From Haplosporangium gracile (Eukaryota; Mortierellomycota; Mortierellomycetes; Mortierellales; Mortierellaceae), in contig JAAAUF010000138.1 in NCBI GenBank assembly GCA_015499985.1, positions 1 to 58,796 of the forward strand: a stretch of 58,796 nt of DNA, in the 5' to 3' direction. Below the pieces are notes generated by a model. That model was not told the origin of the DNA and searched no databases. It saw only the letters and a program-made list of their open reading frames with translations. A program made the position numbers and the translations under genes. Below, piece after piece: positions 1 to 11,268 of the stretch; position 1 is the stretch's first letter, and every line of letters starts with the position of its first letter.

Positions 1-2
1 CC

Positions 3-1398
3 ATGGCCTCCAACAGCGTCGTTGCCACCATGCTCTCCATCCCCGGCATTACCCTCCCCATCGACTCCGTCCGCCAACATGTCATCGTCATCGTAAGTGC
101 TCTCTTTTCATACTCAATTGCTTTAACGTGTGAAATTGCCCTCTATCCGAGTGAAATGTGCCAGCTACAAGAAATAATTCTAATGCATATTTACTTTCTA
201 CCCCACACACGCACACAATACATACTACTCCGGCGACAAACAGGATAACGGCGTTCAGCTCGGAGCTTTCGATACCCCCTGGAGCGCTGCCAGCGTCAAG
301 GGCGGCACCATGACCACGGCCTTCACCACCTCAGCCCTCAACGTCTTCCCCGATGCCAAGACCGCCTTCTCCAACTTTGTCGGTTCCCTCTCGACCAAGG
401 CCTCCCACCCCGTCACCCTCAAGGGCTCCGTCGACGCCAAGTTGAACCTCGGTATCTTTGGACACCTGACTATCCCCGGCATTGGCTTCAACGCTGTCGT
501 TCCCTTCAAGGGCCTCGACAACCTCAAGAACATCAAGTACATCTACGCCATCGAGGTCAACCCCTCGATCGACGGAAACATCTACCTGGCCGCCATCATC
601 AGCATCAACAACCCCTCACAGCTCACTGTGAACCTGGGTGATGTCACCTTCGATGCCTCCAACAACGGTGCCCACATTGGTACCTCGAGCGTCAAGAACT
701 TGAAGCTCGTCCCCGGTGACAACCAGGTCATCTCTTACACTACCCTCGACATGTCCTTGCCCGCTGCCCAACAGTTTTCGGACTCCTTGGCCGGTGCCAG
801 CCAAGTCATGTCCCTTGCTGGATTTGCTGGCTCCTCTGCCAACCCCGCCCTCAACGGCGGTCTTGGCGGCGTCCGCTCTGGTGTTACTATTCCCCAATTC
901 TTCCAGGGTTCGTCCATGTCCCAGGTCCCCTACAAGAACTGGTCCATCAAGGTTTCCCCCACAAAGGTCGCCACCGTCACCGCCACCTTCCAATCCCCTT
1001 ACTATGGATACCCCTACCAGATGGTCAACGCTAACATGGACGGTTACCAGAACAAGGTCCAGGGTACCGGCATGTCGGCCATCTCGACGGACATGGCTCT
1101 CTGGAACTTCAAGAACGACGTCAACTTCTCCGTCTCAGGCACCGGCACCGTCACTGTTTCGTTCGAAGTTGATATCCCCAAGAAGCTCCAGCCCCTCCAG
1201 GTCCGTGCCTTCACGGATATGGTCAACTATGGCAAGGCTAATGGCAAGGTCCTTGTCAACTTTGATTGGGCTCCTGTCATCATTGTCAACGGCGATGGTG
1301 TTGAGCGTATTGTTGACTGGACTTCTATTGGAAACGCGTTCGAGCCCATCCCCGTTGCTGTCGGCGATGACTTTGCCAACATCCTCCTCCAACTCTAA
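3..1398 (+). CDS. DUF3712-type protein, 3' part (5' end probably outside window)
   Basis: Two exons are visible, 3-92 and 244-1398, joined in phase 0 across a GTAAGT...CAG intron (93-243), giving 414 residues. The fragment is beta-rich, with a block around INNPSQLTVNLGDVTFDA followed by GAHIGTS and NLKLVPGDN. This is the pattern of fungal DUF3712 proteins (LEA2/AsmA-like beta sandwiches), which usually start with a cytosolic tail and one membrane helix. No membrane segment is seen here and the ATG at 3 lies at the window edge, so the true start is probably further upstream. Function is unknown for the family; cell-envelope or vacuolar-membrane roles are only guesses. A polyadenylation-like AATAAA lies at 1505. 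The C-terminus (FEPIPVAVGDDFANILLQL) is complete. Confidence 0.65.
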
Positions 1399-1721
1399 AT
1401 TCTCCACCTTACTTTTCGACGAATTTGATACCACCCAAATAAGGGTCGCGCTGTGCGTATTCCCTCACATGTCGATGTTTAAATTCTTTCAACCTCTCCT
1501 GTTAAATAAAAACAACCTTACGAATCTCACCCTAAATCTCGATGACAATTTCGCGCGTCTTTGTTCTTTCTTGTTGATAATGCAACATAATAACCTCAGG
1601 TATCGTTCAATTGATCATGTTGGAGTTTATTGACATGTACATGCAAAACAAAATAATAAAGCAGAAAGAAAACAATAGACGGATGGGAGGAGATTTTCCT
1701 GACACGAGTAAGGGTTTCCCA
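1399..1721. other. Tail-to-tail intergenic region
   Basis: AT-rich spacer between two convergent 3' ends. AATAAA at 1505-1510 fits the polyadenylation signal of the left gene. No other coding or RNA signal was seen. Confidence 0.5.
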
Positions 1722-2913
1722 TTAACGCCTAGCCAAGGAGCACTGCTCCAACGCCTTCCGCATCACCTTCTTCGACACTATTTGCAAAGCCTCCTCAAAC
1801 GTGAACTATAGGCGAATAGATCAACAAGAAAAGCCTTTTTGGTTAGCAACTTTGACCATCATATAATATAGCTTTTTACATAAGACGCAAAAAAAAAAAA
1901 AAACAAAAAATCACAAGATGGATGATTCCAGACAAAGAAGATCAAAAAAAAAAAGATGATCTAGCTCAACTTACCCAGCGACGCTCACGCTTCTTCATCT
2001 CGGGCCACTTCTCCTCTATCCTCTCAACCTCCATTTCGAAAAAGATAAAGATCGACTCGGCATGTCCTGTCTTCTTGCTAACCTTGTGTTCGTATTCTCC
2101 CAGATGCGCCACAATCCTGCCAATTGCTCCGGCTGTTGTATATCGTGTATCGTGTGTCGTGTATATTGTGAATAGGGACCGAAGAAGGCAAATAGGAAGA
2201 AGAAAATGTTAAAAATAAATAATTGAATATGAGCGAGCGGGAAACGAACAGACCGAGGAGGGCTCGACCATGTTTTGCGCGGTATACTAGTAACAGCAGA
2301 AAGAAAACCTCCCTGCCTCATTTCTTTGACGCATAATACAGCCATCGTGCGCACACGACCAATTTTGCATTTTTTTTTTTTTTTGTAGGTCCAAAATAAA
2401 AAAAAAAAAAAAAAAAAAAGTCGAAAAACAGCTCAGGTTGCTGTAACAATGATATTCCGTTCATGCTCCCTCTCCCTTCTGTCCATCTTTGCCACAAGTA
2501 TCCTTTCCAATGCTTGTTCGCTTGCAAAATTGCAATATCGATAAATAGTATTACCTTCCTCCCAGGTCTCGCGTGCCGCGGCTTGCTCCTGAGTCTCGTC
2601 GTTTTCCCAACCACCCTTGGGCAGCACCCACTCGCCCTCGTTCTTTGAGCTTGCGACCAACAGCACACGACGTTCACGCTTATCAATGGGAACACATCCT
2701 GCAACCTATAAAGATCAAAAGAGGAACGACAAATGAGTTGAGTGAAGTTTCTTCGGGCGTGGTGCATTTGCTCTTTTGCCATTTAACTGGAAAAGGGGGC
2801 TTGGTATGAGTGCAAACTGGGTGTGAGAAGGTGAAAAAAAAGAGACTTACAAGACGAGCACCCTCTTCATACAGCTGGTTCTGGCGACCTTCTTTGGCGT
2901 ATTGACTGTACAT
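1722..2913 (-). CDS. DDP1: Diphosphoinositol polyphosphate phosphohydrolase (Nudix, DDP1/APS1 type)
   Basis: Four exons on the minus strand: 2851-2913, 2555-2705, 1975-2132 and 1722-1805, all phase-consistent, 151 residues. The start MYSQYAKEGRQNQ...GARLVAGCV matches the N-terminus of yeast Ddp1-like enzymes. The Nudix box GX5EX7REUXEEXGU occupies residues 52-74, with R66, E67, E70 and E71 as the metal-binding residues. The exon 2/3 junction falls inside the box (WEE|AGAIG). The downstream E-H-K-V-S-K-K-T-G-H segment and the KKRERRWF motif are typical of the diphosphoinositol polyphosphate/diadenosine polyphosphate subgroup. It should hydrolyse inositol pyrophosphates, ApnA and possibly polyphosphate in the cytosol. 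Intron 2 (422 nt) is long for this genome and contains a T15/A22 inverted run. DDP1 versus APS1 naming is a family assignment. Confidence 0.88.
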
Positions 2914-3562
2914 GGTGAAATTAAGTGAGTTGGATTGAGTTGTGCTGTGTTGCGTTGGGCTGCGTGTAAGTGCTGATTGTTAATGAACAAAGCGAAAAAA
3001 AGAAGGGGGTAAGAAATGTAATGAAGAAAAGAAGACCAAACCATGGAACGTCAGGAATCAGAGAGCACCCAGAAATAGCGCAAGGACTGTTCTTTTCAGT
3101 GTTGTCGGCGCCAGATCAGGGCAATTTCATCACAGCCTGCGTCCCTTTTTTTGAAAACAAAGACTATTAAAGTCATCAATCAGTCACTAGTCATCGTCAT
3201 CAATTATCACCTTACGAGATATCATTGGGTTCCTCAAACTGGGGCCTTGTTCACCAAACAAGCAACATCATCGTCACTCGTGGGTTTTATGATTCAAAAT
3301 ATATCAGTCCGTGTATGGTATGTACATGGCGCCCGCCTCCAACGCTTTTTCTCTGGAGCAGGGACCTCTGATCCGTCTCAACTGTTCTCTCTTCTCCTTC
3401 TCCTCCTCCTGATCGTCGTCGTGGCCATTCTCCACATCTTTCGGCTGTGAATAACGTCCATGATCTTGATACTTATTCCAATGGCTCCAGTCCACATAAG
3501 TTACTCTTTACTCTCTACTCCCTACTCTCTCTCCTCCACTGTCTTCGTCGTCATCTTAAAAA
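2914..3562. other. Intergenic region between Nudix start and VTS1 stop
   Basis: It holds the Nudix 5' leader and the VTS1 3' UTR. A 63-codon open frame on the minus strand (3304-3495) has no ATG and an acidic low-complexity core; it is not supported as a gene. Confidence 0.4.
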
Positions 3563-6500
3563 TTAAATAACCATGCCCTACAATAAAGTAATATTTCGCC
3601 GTTAGTGCTTTTGAACCTCGCTAAATGAATACTCACATCGCCAATATCAAATTAAGAAGTCCAAGTGTGATATCTAGACATACCTGAAGGAGCATTTCCT
3701 TGCGGACTTGTTCAAAGACCTTCAACATCTTGCGTCGAGCTCCCAGAGCCGCGACTCCTTTGTTGATAAGATCTCCATCCGACAGGTTGACGATGTCGCG
3801 CCACTGCATCCCCTCAAATATGTTGTTGTACTTGTGGAGCCGTAATGATCTCAGCCATGCAGGGGTATCTGTGTTATAAGCAGCAAGTCCAATAAGAAAG
3901 TTAGCACATATAATTTACGCCTTCTCACGTCTTCAGCCACATATAGCGCTTAGAACTTGCAAACGTCCAACAAACACACTGCCTGTACAAAATCATTACC
4001 TTGCAAGAGCTCAAAATCGACACCTTCAGGTTGTTTCTTCTCCTTGGAGGCGGACCCGCCACGACCGTGATGACCATTTATTCCAATGCTCGAGATATCG
4101 CTCGTGTCGCTCAAATAGTCATCGTCAAGTGACAACGACGTCGACGGATGGACACGCTGCAGGGATGGGGGTGACAAATGTCTCTTTTGGTTATAGTCCG
4201 TGGGTATGATAGCATTGCCATCCGACACCAGGTTATTCAGGCTGTTGCTGCTGTTACAGTTGCTTCCACCGGGCATCCAGGCCGAGTGCTGGCCAGCGAG
4301 GCGAGGAGACGTCGAACCCGAAACCGGTCGAGAACGGAATCCTGACTTGACAGGCGAGGGAAGAGGCGAACTGAAAGGTGACGTCGCTCTCGATCTAGGC
4401 TGTTGCTGCTGTTGATGATGGTGATACTGCTGCGCTTGTTGATGCTGAGTGTTGCGTGTCGAGTGCGCCGAGTCGAGGGAGAGATTGTTTAACTGATGAA
4501 CAGCCTGCTGTTGTTGCTGGGAGAAAGCGTTTAAGTTTGGCTGAGATCCAGAGTAAGAAAACATGGAGCTGACGCCCTGAGATGCTGAAGATGTGGTCGT
4601 TCCTGCCGCCTTCAAATCAGTCATGGAGCTGGATCCTGATCCTGCTCCGGGAGCCTCGTTAAACATGGTCGACACAATGTTGATCGACGAGGTGTTGGCG
4701 CTCGCGCTCAACAGCTTCTCGTCGCCCTCCATCACGGTCAATGGCACGTTAGAAATGATGGCACTTGGGCGGAGCAAAGTGCGGCGTCGGTTGTTGGCCT
4801 TCAACTCTTCAAGAGTCGAGGCCCGAGAACCGGCATTGTTACTGGCGCCATTGTTGATGTTGTTGTTGTGAACCCACTGCGAGATGTTGAGCTTGGCAAG
4901 ATCGGCCTCGGTCACAGATTTTGGCCGTTCAACAGCCAAACCCGAGTTTGAGAATCCACCGGCGCTCAACGAATGTCCAGTCCCGTTGGTACCGTTGTGG
5001 AATCCGCCCATGGTGGGCGACATGATGAGGGGAGTCCAAGGCTTGTCCAGGCCATCCGCGGCGCTCTGAGGACGGCTCAACATCCACTCTGCGCCTCCTA
5101 CCGACTTTGGACGTCCAAACGAGGTGCGGTCGCCAATATTTCCAGGTGATCCTGCAGAGGAAGAGGCGGCGGCCGCGCTAGAGGTGCTGCCATTGCTAGT
5201 GCCGCTGGTAGAAGGGGGTAACGGGTTGGCGCCAAGGGATGCAAAATTCCAGCTGGAGGTAAACATGGATGATGTGTCACCCTCATGGACAGATTTGGGT
5301 CGACCGCCAAAAGCGTTGGGCGCGCTAATACGATTGAGCGAACCCTGCGCAGGCCTGAACTGATTCACGCGAGCAGAAATGGACTCAGACAGTGCGGCGC
5401 TTCCGATCACACCATTGGCATGACCATTAGGATTTCCATTGAGTGACCCAGTGCTGCTGCTTCCGCTGAGGCCGCTGCTGCTTGCGGAGTTGCTGCTGGC
5501 GTTGCTCGCAGTTGCATTGCTGTTGTTAGCGGTGCGACCCAGGAAGTCAATGCTGTTCCTCTTTCCGTTTTGTCGAAACATCCTGTTATACTCCTCGCTT
5601 TCGCCAATGGTGACGGAGTGGCGATCGTATAGTCGACGATGGGCTGTAGGGCGGTCCAGAGGGGCGGGAGGCTGGATGGGAAGGACGTTCAAGAGTCGTT
5701 GACTCACTTCCATCTCAGCTTTGGCCATGGCGCCATGCAGTTGATTTTGCACTGGATCTATCAAGATATATGCAAAAGCACCCGCCCATCTGACGATTAG
5801 TTATTTGGAGTGAAAAGGAGGGAGAAGCACGAGAAAGCATCGTTGTGGACACGAGAACATAACATTGAGGGTCATGGAGTTCTGCAGATATGATGTATAC
5901 TTGCCTTTCTCAGTGTGTGTAGGAGAGAGGAGTGCGCCTACGGGATCCTTCTTGGCCATCTGCTGAAGGACAGTGATGAAGAAACGAATCTGGACCTGAG
6001 AAGAATGCTGAAGGAGCGAATATAGCGCAGCTGTCCTCTCTGCCTCCAGCCTGTTCCTGAACCAGGACTCGATGGTTGAGAGTTCCTCCTTGAAGACGGT
6101 GTCAAGTGAGACGACAGCCATGTCCTCGAGGGTTTGTTCATAGTGGGACAAGTCCTCGAACCACTTGTCGATCGCCTCCGCTAATTTAAGATAATACAGC
6201 AATTGGATATTGAGGAGACGCCAATAATTGAAGTATTAGAAAGAAGAGAGAGGTACCCCGATCAGTAACAACGAAACTGCTGTTGTGCGCCAAAACCAAG
6301 AAAAAGGCAAGCCAACGATGAAAACCCGTCGAGTTAACTCCTAAGCGCGTTTGTTAATGTCGTTTTTGTCGTTTTTTTTTAACAGTGCGTGAGTGCAATT
6401 TACCTTCAGGGGACTGAAAGTTGTTGGCGAGAAAAGGGTGAAGGTGGTTCTGAGGCAGGATTTCAGATGCAGGTCGAGCGGAGCGATGGTACTGTTGTTG

Positions 6501-6674
6501 GGGTTGCTGCTGCTTTGGGTGCTGCTGCTGCTGCTGCTGCTGCTGCTGGCCTGTTGCGAAGTGCTGTTGCTGGTGGAGCATAGTGGGGCTGTAGTCGGAC
6601 ACGGGATCGAACGACTGCTGTTGCCCTTGCTCAGACAGCATCGTGAAGGACTCGGAAACGGGGCGTCTAGCCAT
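3563..6674 (-). CDS. VTS1: VTS1/Smaug-type SAM-domain RNA-binding protein
   Basis: Five exons: 6404-6674, 5905-6180, 4000-5757, 3684-3868 and 3563-3577, 834 residues. The N-terminus is Gln-rich. Residues about 91-180 form the conserved Vts1 helical block ([20 protein letters not shown]...[12 protein letters not shown]). A long Ser/Asn/Gly/Gln-rich disordered middle follows. The C-terminal SAM domain spans about residues 769-830 ([18 protein letters not shown]...[18 protein letters not shown]) and has the basic patch that binds Smaug-recognition hairpins. Members recruit CCR4-NOT to decay or repress mRNAs in the cytoplasm. The last exon is only 15 nt (GMVI plus stop) but has a strong branch site (CTAAC) and acceptor. 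Intron 2 uses a GC donor (AAAG|GCAAGT). Start chosen as the ATG directly before the Gln-rich exon. Confidence 0.9.
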
Positions 6675-7382
6675 TCACACTGATGTCCGAGATAGTTTGA
6701 AAAGAGAGAGAGAGGATGGTTGTTGGAATGGAATAAAGTAAGCAGACAGACGGAGAAAGGCACAAATGACCAAAGCGAAATAGAAGTGGGAGGCGAGTGG
6801 AAGGAGGGAAGGAAAATTGAAGGAAAAGAAGAAAGGAAAGGAAGAAGAAAAAGTAAAAAAAATTAAAAAAGAGAGGGAAAGAAAAGAAAGAAAAAGGAAA
6901 ATAGGGGCAAGAAAAAAAGAGAAAGAACAAGTTAGGAACAAAAAGCGCAACAAACAAAAGAAGCAACGAGAACATATAAAACGAGAGCAGCCAGTGAGGG
7001 TGTGTGATGGTGCATAGTAGAAGAAACAGCAGGCAGGTGTTGGTTGCTGACGCAGTATGTATGTGCTGTGGTTGACTACACAGAAGTGCTGCTGTTGCTG
7101 TTGTTATTGTTGTTGTTATTGTCTGCCAAGAGTGGCCACACTTGTCCTCCTCCTTTGTGTGAACTTTAAGGGACACAATGAAGGGAAAGAAACAGAAGGA
7201 AAACAAGGGTTGGGTATGCTCAGACACTTGTCTGTCTTATGTTCATCTCACTCAGTGAGTGCGTGTGAATTAGTGTGTGCTTGTAAGTTGGGTGGGTTGG
7301 TTGGTTGTTATAAGGATGAACAGAGAGGTAGGAGAAGTAGGGTGTGAAGATGTCTTACCGCAGAGGTGAGTCGGAGGAAGGA

Positions 7383-7404
7383 GGGAAGGAAGGAAGGAAG
7401 GAAG
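7383..7404. repeat. (GGAA)n microsatellite
   Basis: About five GGAA units inside a purine-rich tract. Confidence 0.8.
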
Positions 7405-8044
7405 ATGGACGGGATGGGAGAGGGATGCCTGGGAGGTGGCAGAGTGAGAGAGTGAGGGAGGGAGTGTGGGTGACAAGAAGGAGAAGCAAATGCAAGGAAG
7501 GGGATGGATGATGCTGAAAAGAAGACAGAAAAAGGAAAACAAAAAAAGCGATTCGGTCCAGGTGGATCAACTCTGTTGAACAAAAAAAAGGGGGGAAGAA
7601 AAAAAAAAAAAAGGCAGAGTCGGCCGGGAGTGATTTAAAGTCCCGGTTCGATTATCATTGGTGCACAACGTTGTATTGCTTGTTGCTTTCTTGACAAACT
7701 ACACCCATCTGTTATTGTTGCTGCTCCAAGTGAGCAATGATACCACCATCGCGATTGTCAATTGAGACTGTCAGACGCACTCCTTGTTGCTGTTGTTGTC
7801 AACCACATAACAAGAAAAAAAGTTTGTTGCTGTTAGTTATTTATTCAGTAAAGATTCATCTATATCTTTCTCTTTCGTTTTCTCTTTTCTCTCTTGTCAT
7901 CCATAGTACATCTTGTGTTCAACTCAACATAAATTGCAAAAGAAAAAAGGTTTTTCGCTCTTTTCATGCATCTCACCTTGTTCCCAGACACCATACGACC
8001 ACACAGGGGGCGTGAATGAGCCACGTCAAGTTGCACAAGATACA

Positions 8045-8142
8045 AAACACTAAACACAACACACAACACACAGCACACAACACACAACACACAGCACACA
8101 ACACACAACACACAACGCGCAACACACAACACGCAAAACACA
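8045..8142. repeat. CA-rich minisatellite
   Basis: About 98 nt of ACACA/ACACACA units with scattered G (CAGCACACAA, CAACGCGCAA variants). It lies about 100 bp downstream of the PUS1 stop codon, probably beyond its transcript. Confidence 0.85.
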
Positions 8143-8247
8143 AGCACAGGGACAGGTAGTAGGTTAGTAAAATGAATGAATGAATCTGTATATTTTGTAG
8201 TGTAACTCCTGCAATTATTTCTATGTAAAACGCACCATCAGACGATC

Positions 8248-10505
8248 TTACGACGACGCATCCGACTCGGCATCAGATTCGGCCTCAAGAGTATCCCCCC
8301 TCTTGATAATGGCCTCCTCAGGAATAACACCTTCGCTGTTCAGGTAGCGGAGGTTGTACTTGTGAGCATGGCCATCCAGGATCTGCAAAAACTCGTCAAA
8401 CCGGTTGAACTCGAGCTCCTCCTTGATGATTCCCTCGTAAATGTGCTTTTCCTTGAACGCCTCCATCGTTTCGTTGTATGGCGTAAAGTCCAGTGGCGAG
8501 TGAGAATCCTTGACCTTGCGGTTGTATGTATCAAACACAGGCTAACGTTCATATAGCAACGTACGTTCAAAGGTTAGTCAGCGATCTCGTTGTAACAGTC
8601 GACTTTGCCTTAAAATCACGATCACACAAAGAATAAATCATATCTGCAGTTACCCTCTCAAGCAAAAGCCCCAGACTGGGAGCCTTGGGAATGTTAATCT
8701 TGTTGGCCTTGAATGTCTCTGGGATCAGCTTCAGCGGCGTGTCTGTCCGCACAAGCATAACAATCAGACTGACCATCTTGCGGATCTGGTGGAGCATGAA
8801 CGACTGACCGTGAACCTTCAAACTGAGCCACTCTGTTCCTTGGATCATCTTGGGATCGCTCACCTACATTGATAAAATGAAAAAGAAACAACGCAAATTA
8901 ATCGCCTTTGCTATTGCTCACAATATTTCTGCCTTCAATTGACCATGCAGCCATGCGACAAAGAACCAAAAAAGACACGATGTCTTACAGTAAACGACAT
9001 CATGAAGCGCTGGCAAGTCTTTTCCTTGAAATTTTTGCCGACAGTAAAGTTGTGAAAGTTTTTGGTGCCGACATAGGCAGCAAATCCCTCGCGGACCTTG
9101 GCGAGAGTAGCCTCGTCAATATGGTAGCTCCTCTTGGCTGCCATCTCCTCGGGTGTCGAAATGTGAACGTTCTCATCCCAGGCCATGCTTCCTCCGGGCA
9201 AATCGGTCCTGATTGTGGTCGAGACGGCCTCCTGTGCGGACGCGGTAGGCTCGGCGATTGGTGGACGAGGGAGAAAGACGTAGGTGGGTAAGAGGTACTC
9301 GTAGACGCGAGAGTCGCAGAGGACCTTGGCGTTGAAAGAGTTCAGGGTGCGGACGTATCCGAAGAGGCGGATCTGCTCGGGCAAGCAAGCATTGATTTTG
9401 CCAATCACGTCGTCTATATCCACAATCATCTTGAGCGAAACCACGTTTCCTGCAGCGTGAACGCCCTTGTCTGTCCTGGCAGATCGCATCATGCTGACCT
9501 AGATATACGAAAGCGAGCAAAAGTTAGCATTTACTCCACGGCTGTGATGTCCACATTACAACTTCGAGCTATCACACAGACAAGTGATGGTTGTCCATGC
9601 GAACCTTCTTGATATCATCGGCATTGTCCTTTGAAACTGCTCCAGCCTCAACCATGGCCTTGAAAAGGTCTCCCTCAATCGTCTTGGCGCCAGGGTTCCT
9701 AATTGCAAGAAAATGAAGATGCATATGAATATCAACCATCATGTTTATGCGAGATGCACATGGTGCACAGAGAAACCGAGGTCGAATGGGGCACTTACAC
9801 CTGCATGCCCTGGTATCCAGTACCGCAGTACCCCATCAAGAGCGCGACCTTGCGTTTGGGAACACGCGCCTCCTTCTCCTCATCATTGTCGGCGGCGGTC
9901 GAGGTCTGCTCTGCAGATGCCTCGCCACTAGCGGCCAATGCAGCAGCCTTGGCGGCATCCTCAGCGTTACGAGTTCCTGCAGCCCAACCTCCTTCTCTCT
10001 TGCCCTTGTACTTGTCAGCCCCACGAATATTGCCGCGGACCTTGCTACGCTTCTGGCCAATGTACGACGATGTGTCCTCCTTCTCGATCTTAGGGCGCAT
10101 CCTTTTGGCGGCGCTCTCAGTTGCCGTGTCAGCCTCGGTGGTTGTATCCGCGGCGGCAGCGATGGCAGAAGTAGTAGTATCGGCGAGAACCTCAAGTGTG
10201 CTGGTGATGGTAATATTGGTTGTCTCGGCGTTGGCTGTGGCTGCGGCCACGGGAGTGGCCATGGTGACATCGTTATCTTGAGTTGACGACATTTTTGTGT
10301 GAATTATTACTGCTCTGGCAAGAAAGTGTCGTAAGGCCGTGGGTCGGTGTTGTCGTAGACGATTAAGGAAGAGTGTTTGAGAAAGAGAAGAAGAAGAGGA
10401 CGAGGAAAGAGGACGAAAAAAGAATTGAGTCAGGGGAGAGGGAGAGGGAGAGAATGAAGAGGTAAAGGAAGAGAAGCAGAATGAACCCAGCTTCGAGGCA
10501 TTCAT
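8248..10505 (-). CDS. PUS1: tRNA pseudouridine synthase 1 (TruA family), two possible start codons
   Basis: Five exons: 9799-10505, 9605-9698, 8989-9498, 8654-8863 and 8248-8541. From ATG 10505 the protein has 604 residues; from the in-frame ATG at 10292 it has 533. The TruA core begins at VALLMGYCGTGYQGMQ. The catalytic Asp is in RSARTDKGVHA (D206 of the short form). The Q-I-R-K-M motif and LLLERPVFDTYN block also match Pus1. The enzyme isomerises uridines in tRNA, U2 snRNA and mRNA. The region between the two starts is Ser/Leu/Arg-rich without acidic residues, like a mitochondrial presequence; mammalian PUS1 uses alternative N-termini for nucleus and mitochondria. Intron 2 has an unusual GTTCGC donor. 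Two U18-like snoRNAs lie 460-850 bp upstream on the same strand. Confidence 0.88.
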
Positions 10506-10964
10506 ATTTTAATGTGTGGGAAGCCTTTGATTTTTGATTTCTGGACACACACGAGAATATCCAAGAGGTGACTGCTTTGAAAGCAACCTTTGTTGTTGTT
10601 GTTGTTGTTGTTATTGTTTTTCACGCATCGTCGATTTTATTTTTCTTTTAGAAAAGAAACACGCTTCACTGAAGACATCCAAGAAACATGGTACAGAGAA
10701 AACATCACATTATCACGACTGTAAAGCAAGCATGAGGACAAAACAATGGCTTTCATTTGGTGTCTTTTGTAAAATTTGATTGTTTATTATTATTGTTGAT
10801 TGACATTCCCTTGTTACAGTCCATAAAAAAACCAAAAACGCGCTTGATCCCTTGTTTACCTAACCAGAACGGACAACAAGAAAACGAGTAATCGCGTTAG
10901 AACATCAAGTGCCTCCATATTTGTTGTCTTTTCCAGATAGCTTTTGCTTTGTTTGCAATTGAGA

Positions 10965-11050
10965 TCAGATAGTTTAGAAAAAATTAGGTGTCTTCCTATA
11001 GCGGGGTCTTACTTCCGCCTCATAAACACGGACCAAACAAAATTCATCAT
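10965..11050 (-). ncRNA. Box C/D snoRNA, U18 type, copy proximal to PUS1
   Basis: On the minus strand a perfect C box ATGATGA (11044-11050) and D box CTGA (10965-10968) bracket 86 nt. A 13-nt guide, the complement of AAACACGGACCAA (11024-11036), lies 7 nt after the C box and is followed at once by ATGA as a D' box. AAACACGGACCAA is a universally conserved 25S/28S rRNA segment. The fifth base upstream of D' pairs with the A of ..AAACAC.., which corresponds to yeast Am649, the known U18 target. A short internal stem (GCGG/CCGC) follows. No clear terminal stem is seen. Confidence 0.82.
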
Positions 11051-11268
11051 ACTGCCAGCGTTAAAGATGAGTGAACATTCAATATCGGTTTCTTGATCTT
11101 TACCTTATGTGTATCCTGTTACAGTTAAGAGTCCAAAAGAGATGGACAACATCGCAGGGCTAGTTACTTTATACGAAAAATAGAAACCAAAACAAAGCCG
11201 ATTAGTTTTTCTGTGATCAGGATTCAATTCGCTTCTTCAATGAGAGAAGAGTAGGGTAGGGTATGTGA

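Larger units (their letters stand above)
6675..8247. other. VTS1 5' region and PUS1 3' flank
   Basis: No gene seen. 6780-6970 is almost pure purine on the + strand, so the VTS1-sense strand is a long pyrimidine tract, as upstream of several genes here. 7370-7480 repeats this pattern. A CA-rich minisatellite lies at 8045-8142. Confidence 0.5.

Noticed and set aside
3304..3495. 63-codon minus-strand open frame between VTS1 and Nudix
   Set aside because: No ATG, acidic low-complexity core, and VTS1 already ends at a well-supported 15-nt exon upstream of it.
7630..7670. GGTTCGATT resembling a tRNA T-loop
   Set aside because: No flanking T-stem, anticodon arm or acceptor stem could be paired.
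8045..8142. CRISPR-like array
   Set aside because: Units are short, contiguous and lack unique spacers; a eukaryotic minisatellite.
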